From Muribaculaceae bacterium (GTDB lineage: Bacteria; Bacteroidota; Bacteroidia; Bacteroidales; Muribaculaceae): DNA of 50,240 bases. The stretch spans positions 1 to 50,240 of the forward strand of contig JAKSLZ010000011.1 in the NCBI GenBank assembly GCA_024400935.1. The letters run 5' to 3'. Each line of letters starts with the position of its first letter. Within the stretch, counting starts at the first letter, position 1. The notes under the pieces are model-generated. The model was given only the letters and a program-made list of their open reading frames with translations, was not told the DNA's origin and made no database searches. The position numbers and the translations under genes are program-made. Below are positions 46,715 to 50,240 of this stretch, piece by piece.

Positions 46715-49126
46715 ATGAAATACACAATCAGCGATATAGCCAAGACTCTGGAAGTTGACGCATCGTCACTACACAATCCCGACCTGCAGGTGAGCCTGCT
46801 GCTCACTGACTCGCGCTCGCTGTCGCAACCTGGCGAGTCATTGTTTTTTGCCCTGCGCACCGGCATGGGCGACGGACACCGCTATGTGGGCGACCTCTAC
46901 AACCATGGAGTGCGCAACTTTGTGATTGAGACCGTTGAGAACATCGAGCTGCATGACGATGCTAACTACATCGTCGTGCCCAACACACTGGCAGCGCTGC
47001 AGCTGCTCGCAGCACAGCACCGCAAGCGCTTTGAGTCGCTGCCCGTCATCGCCATCACAGGCAGCCGTGGCAAGACCCGCGTCAAGGAGTGGCTCAACCA
47101 GTTGCTCGCGCCCTACTACCGCATCGTGCGCTCGCCACGCAGTTACAACTCGCAGATAGGCGTGGCCCTGTCGCTGTGGAACATCGACACCGACACGTCG
47201 CTGGCTATTATCGAGGCAGGCATCTCCACCACCGGCGAGATGGCATCACTGCACGCCATGATTGCCCCCACAATGGCTGTGATTACCAATGTGGGAGATG
47301 AACACGACGAGGGATTTGCCTCGATGGAGGAGAAGATCAAGGAGAAAATATTGATAACCACGGGGTGCGATGAGTGCATCTACTGCGGTGATGACGAGCG
47401 CATTAAAGAACAATTAGACCAAAAGAACCGTCCCTTTGATGTAGAAGTGGAGGGATCTACCATACAGTATACCCACAATGGATGCCGTTACCAGGCAACG
47501 GTACCTTTCACCACACCTGTCGACATCGAGAATGCCGTGACTTGCCTGGGTGTGATGCTGGCGCTGGGCATTGCGCCCGATGTTATTGCCGAGCGCATGG
47601 CACTGCTCACCCCGGTGGGCACACGCATCAATGTGATTGAGGGCGTCAACAACTGCACCATCATTGCCGACGGCTACACCAGCGACTACAGTTCGCTTGC
47701 TCCGGCACTCGACTTTGTGGTGCGCCGCACCGGTTCACGTCCCAACACCGTCATCCTGAGCGACCTTGCCGACAAGGACGCTTCGTCATATGCCCTAGTG
47801 GCACAATGCCTGGCACAGCGCAAAGTGTCACGCGTCATCGCGGTGGGGCCAAACATGTGCAGCAACTCGCACTATTTCACCCCGCTAAACACACTCTTCT
47901 TTGACTCAACACAACAGTTGCTCGACGCCATGTCGCAAGGCGACTTTGAGAACGAGACCGTGCTGGTGAAGGGTGCTCCGGGATTTGACTTCGACCTCAT
48001 CCTCGACATGCTGGAGGTGAAACGCCACCAGACCGTAGAGGAGGTAGACCTCAATGCACTGGCCCACAACTTCAAGTTCTTCAAGTCAAAGGTTAAGCCC
48101 ACCACCAAGGCCGTCGCCATGGTCAAGGCAAGCGGCTACGGGGCAGGCTCATACGAGATTGCCAAGACACTGCAGGACCGCGGAGCCGACTATCTCGCCG
48201 TTGCCGTGCAGGACGAAGGCGTGGAGCTGCGCCAGGCAGGCATCACCATGCCCATTATCGTGCTCAACCCCAGCGTGGTCAACTACAAGGCTATGTTCCG
48301 CTACAACCTGGAGCCCGAGGTCTACAGCATGGGCGAGTGCCGCGAGCTCATCAAGGAGGGACAGCGCTGCGGCGTCAAGCACCACGCCGTGCACATCAAG
48401 ATAGACTCAGGCATGCACCGCCTGGGATTCACCCTCGAGCAGCTGCCTGAGCTCATCGAGCTGCTCAAGAGCCAGGACGTGCTGCATCCGGCATCGGTGT
48501 TCTCGCACCTGTGCGTTGCCGACGAGCCCGAGCAGGACGCTTACACCCTGCAGCAGATTGACTACTTCACCCGCTGCTGCGACACGCTGCAGCAGGGATT
48601 TGGCCACCACATCCTGCGTCACATCCTCAACACCAGCGGCATAGTGCGCTTTCCGCAGTACCAGATGGACATGGTGCGCATAGGCATAGGCCTCTATGGC
48701 ATCAAGACGGTGATGGACGGCAGCGAGGATGCCCTGCAGCCAGTGTCGTCGCTCAAGAGCGTCATCATCAGCATCAAGGAGTGGCCGGCAGGCACCACCA
48801 TAGGCTACGGCCGCCGCGGACTGCTCACGCGCGACTCGCGCATAGCCACCGTCACCATCGGTTATGCCGATGGTCTGGACCGTCACTGCGGCGGGGGCAA
48901 CACCTGCATGTGGGCAGGAGGCAAGCGCTGTCCCACCGTGGGCAACGTGTGCATGGACGCCGTGATGATCGACATCACCGACACCGACTGCCAGGTGGGC
49001 GACCGCGTGGAAATCTTCGGCCACAACATCCCCGTGGAGGAACTGAGCGATGCACGAGGCACCATCCCCTACGAGATACTCACAAGCGTGTCGCCGCGCG
49101 TCAAGCGAGTGTATTATCGCGAGTAA
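46715..49126 (+). CDS. alr: Bifunctional MurF-like ligase / alanine racemase fusion
   Basis: 803 residues from ATG 46715; an upstream in-frame start would extend into the GSCFA gene. Residues 1 to about 435 are a Mur-ligase domain with P-loop GSRGKTRVK (116-124) and TNVGDEHDEG, but the MurF C-terminal signature (DDxYNANPxSM) reads IADGYTSDYSSL. From about 439 onward is a complete PLP-dependent alanine racemase: VDLNALAHNFKFF, the PLP lysine in VAMVKASGYGAG (about K470), HIKIDSGMHRLGF, GYGRRGLL, ATVTIGYADGLDR and GNVCMDAVMIDIT. Alr makes D-alanine for Ddl. The fusion is typical of Bacteroidetes. Because a canonical MurF is encoded at 5433, the ligase domain may have a reduced or different role. 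Confidence 0.95.
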   Translation: MKYTISDIAKTLEVDASSLHNPDLQVSLLLTDSRSLSQPGESLFFALRTGMGDGHRYVGDLYNHGVRNFVIETVENIELHDDANYIVVPNTLAALQLLAAQHRKRFESLPVIAITGSRGKTRVKEWLNQLLAPYYRIVRSPRSYNSQIGVALSLWNIDTDTSLAIIEAGISTTGEMASLHAMIAPTMAVITNVGDEHDEGFASMEEKIKEKILITTGCDECIYCGDDERIKEQLDQKNRPFDVEVEGSTIQYTHNGCRYQATVPFTTPVDIENAVTCLGVMLALGIAPDVIAERMALLTPVGTRINVIEGVNNCTIIADGYTSDYSSLAPALDFVVRRTGSRPNTVILSDLADKDASSYALVAQCLAQRKVSRVIAVGPNMCSNSHYFTPLNTLFFDSTQQLLDAMSQGDFENETVLVKGAPGFDFDLILDMLEVKRHQTVEEVDLNALAHNFKFFKSKVKPTTKAVAMVKASGYGAGSYEIAKTLQDRGADYLAVAVQDEGVELRQAGITMPIIVLNPSVVNYKAMFRYNLEPEVYSMGECRELIKEGQRCGVKHHAVHIKIDSGMHRLGFTLEQLPELIELLKSQDVLHPASVFSHLCVADEPEQDAYTLQQIDYFTRCCDTLQQGFGHHILRHILNTSGIVRFPQYQMDMVRIGIGLYGIKTVMDGSEDALQPVSSLKSVIISIKEWPAGTTIGYGRRGLLTRDSRIATVTIGYADGLDRHCGGGNTCMWAGGKRCPTVGNVCMDAVMIDITDTDCQVGDRVEIFGHNIPVEELSDARGTIPYEILTSVSPRVKRVYYRE

Positions 49127-49130
49127 ATTA

Positions 49131-49276
49131 TAACTATTCAGCGATGGGGCTCCCCGCGCAGATCTCACAGATTTCACTGACATTTTTTTAATATATAAAT
49201 TTCTTCAATTATAATATCTTCGAGATCCGTGAAATCCGCGCGGGGAGTTCGCAAAAAACTCTATTGGTGTATAGTT
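49131..49276. mobile_element. 146-bp TIR element
   Basis: TAACTATTCAGCGATGG at the left and CTATTGGTGTATAGTTG at the right are inverted relatives. The inner part has CCCCGCGCAGATCTCACAG and a matching CGCGCGGGGAGTTCGC. It sits between the alr fusion and phoH. Confidence 0.72.
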
Positions 49277-49285
49277 GCGAGTAGA

Positions 49286-49317
49286 TTTGAATAAATGAGT
49301 AAAAAGTATTAATTTTG
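49286..49317 (+). promoter_or_regulatory. Promoter for phoH
   Basis: TTTG (49286-49289) and TAATTTTG (49310-49317) are spaced by 20 nt, 29 bp before the ATG and just after the TIR element. Confidence 0.72.
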
Positions 49318-49345
49318 CAAACTGAAACCTGTATTGATACAAGGA

Positions 49346-50240
49346 ATGATTGAACGGCACATAATTATTGACCAAGTTGACCCTGTAACTTTCTATGGGG
49401 TAAACAACTGCAATATCCAGCTCATACGCAATCTCTTCCCCAAGCTGCGCATGGCAGCGCGCGGCAGCGTCATCACCGTCATGGGCGACGACGACGAGAC
49501 CGCCAAGTTTGAGAAAGACATTAAGTCGCTGGAAGAATACTGCGTCAAATACAACAAACTCACTGAAGAAGTCATCATCGACACCATCAAGGGCCTGCCT
49601 CCCAAGGAGCTCAAGATGGACGATGTGATCATATATGGCGTCAACGGCAAGCCCATTACCGGCCGCACCCCCAACCAGCAGCTGCTGGTCAAGACCTTTG
49701 GCATGAGCGACCTCACCTTTGCCCTGGGCCCCGCCGGTACCGGCAAGACCTACCTGGCAGTGGCACTGGCAGTGCGTGCGCTCAAGAACCGCGAGATACG
49801 CAAGATCATCCTGTCGCGTCCCGCTGTAGAGGCCGGCGAGAAACTAGGATTCCTGCCCGGTGACATGAAGGAGAAGATTGACCCCTATCTGCAGCCTCTC
49901 TATGACGCGCTCGAGGACATGATCCCTGCGCCCAAGCTCAAGGAGTATATGGAGACTAACGTCATCCAGATTGCCCCGCTGGCATTCATGCGCGGCCGCA
50001 CGCTCAACGACGCCATCATCGTGCTCGACGAAGCACAGAACACTACCACCCACCAAATCAAGATGTTCCTCACCCGCCTGGGCATGGGGTCAAAGATGAT
50101 CGTGACCGGCGACACCACGCAGATCGACCTGCCACGCACCGTCACATCGGGCCTCATCCACGCACTGCGTGTGCTCAAGGGCGTCAAGGGAATAGGCAAG
50201 GTGGAATTTGAGAAGAAAGATATCGTGCGTCACCAGTTGG
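49346..50240 (+). CDS. phoH: PhoH family ATPase (C-terminus cut by window edge)
   Basis: About 298 codons are visible from the ATG at 49346, and the frame runs off the right edge; full-length PhoH-like proteins are usually 320-360 residues. The N-terminal region (MIERHIIIDQVDPVTFYG) leads into the ATPase domain: LTFALGPAGTGKTYLA is the Walker A (P-loop about 128-135), ILSRPAVEAGEKLGFLPGDM is the PhoH signature, DAIIVLDEAQNTT is Walker B, and MIVTGDTTQIDLP is the sensor region. PhoH/YbeZ-type ATPases are cytoplasmic and are linked to ribosome or RNA metabolism (often next to YbeY), but the exact task is not settled. The downstream neighbour is outside the window. Confidence 0.93.
   Translation, partial: MIERHIIIDQVDPVTFYGVNNCNIQLIRNLFPKLRMAARGSVITVMGDDDETAKFEKDIKSLEEYCVKYNKLTEEVIIDTIKGLPPKELKMDDVIIYGVNGKPITGRTPNQQLLVKTFGMSDLTFALGPAGTGKTYLAVALAVRALKNREIRKIILSRPAVEAGEKLGFLPGDMKEKIDPYLQPLYDALEDMIPAPKLKEYMETNVIQIAPLAFMRGRTLNDAIIVLDEAQNTTTHQIKMFLTRLGMGSKMIVTGDTTQIDLPRTVTSGLIHALRVLKGVKGIGKVEFEKKDIVRHQL

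Overview
The window is chromosomal DNA from a Bacteroidales bacterium, most likely a gut Muribaculaceae or Prevotellaceae member; I cannot decide between them. The evidence is as follows. At least twenty upstream regions carry the Bacteroidetes -7 promoter box (TAnnTTTG), several with a TTTG about 18-20 nt further upstream, and no Shine-Dalgarno sites are obvious. There is a PorQ gene, a MurF-alanine racemase fusion, DUF3822, GSCFA and GH125 genes, and a BspA-like LRR protein. GC content looks close to 50%, with AT-rich intergenic DNA. No rRNA or tRNA gene and no CRISPR array was found.

Layout. 1-4.3 kb: a Ser/Thr kinase with an acidic pentapeptide tail (cut by the left edge), a small secreted protein, DUF3822-rsmD, and a SPOR-like secreted protein. 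4.3-5.4 kb: a REP-associated (IS200-like) transposase flanked by inverted REP-like palindromes and a tandem REP array. 5.4-7.9 kb: the ddl-murF cell-wall operon. 7.9-9.0 kb: about 1.1 kb of non-coding repeats. 9-13 kb: a TonB C-terminal-domain protein, porQ, a 421-bp terminal-inverted-repeat element with an internal fold, then cmk-ispH. 13-20 kb: two lipoproteins, a membrane pyrophosphatase, an rsmI-like methyltransferase, an MBL-fold hydrolase and a DUF2400 protein. 20-25 kb: a four-gene minus-strand operon (WG-repeat lipoprotein, GH125 mannosidase, SGNH hydrolase, DUF3298-like membrane protein). 25-27 kb: repeat-rich DNA with three near-identical copies of a roughly 185-nt structured element around a GxxExxY gene. 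27-36 kb: two esterases, RNase Z, a large beta-helix protein, tadA, a T9SS-type LRR protein and a GDPD-like protein. 36-40 kb: acpP-fabF-rnc and manA. 40-43 kb: a deacetylase-like lipoprotein and a carbohydrate-binding-like exported protein. 42.8-45.6 kb: a single-chain MmeI-like restriction-modification enzyme. 45.7-50.2 kb: GSCFA protein, murF-alr fusion, and phoH (cut by the right edge).

How the genes connect. Peptidoglycan precursor synthesis is represented three times: Ddl and MurF make the D-Ala-D-Ala branch, and the MurF-Alr fusion supplies D-Ala. PorQ belongs to type IX secretion, and at least two exported proteins here end in what look like T9SS sorting tails. Several other exported enzymes (GH125, SGNH hydrolase, esterases, deacetylase-like protein) fit glycan use in the gut.

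The least explained content is non-coding. One structured repeat family (four copies, one diverged with compensatory base changes) shares an upstream unit, including a promoter, in front of two unrelated genes. A terminal-inverted-repeat family occurs in five places, and one member contains a long nested fold. GTTAA-rich tandem repeats start exactly at two stop codons. These are the best candidates for something undescribed.
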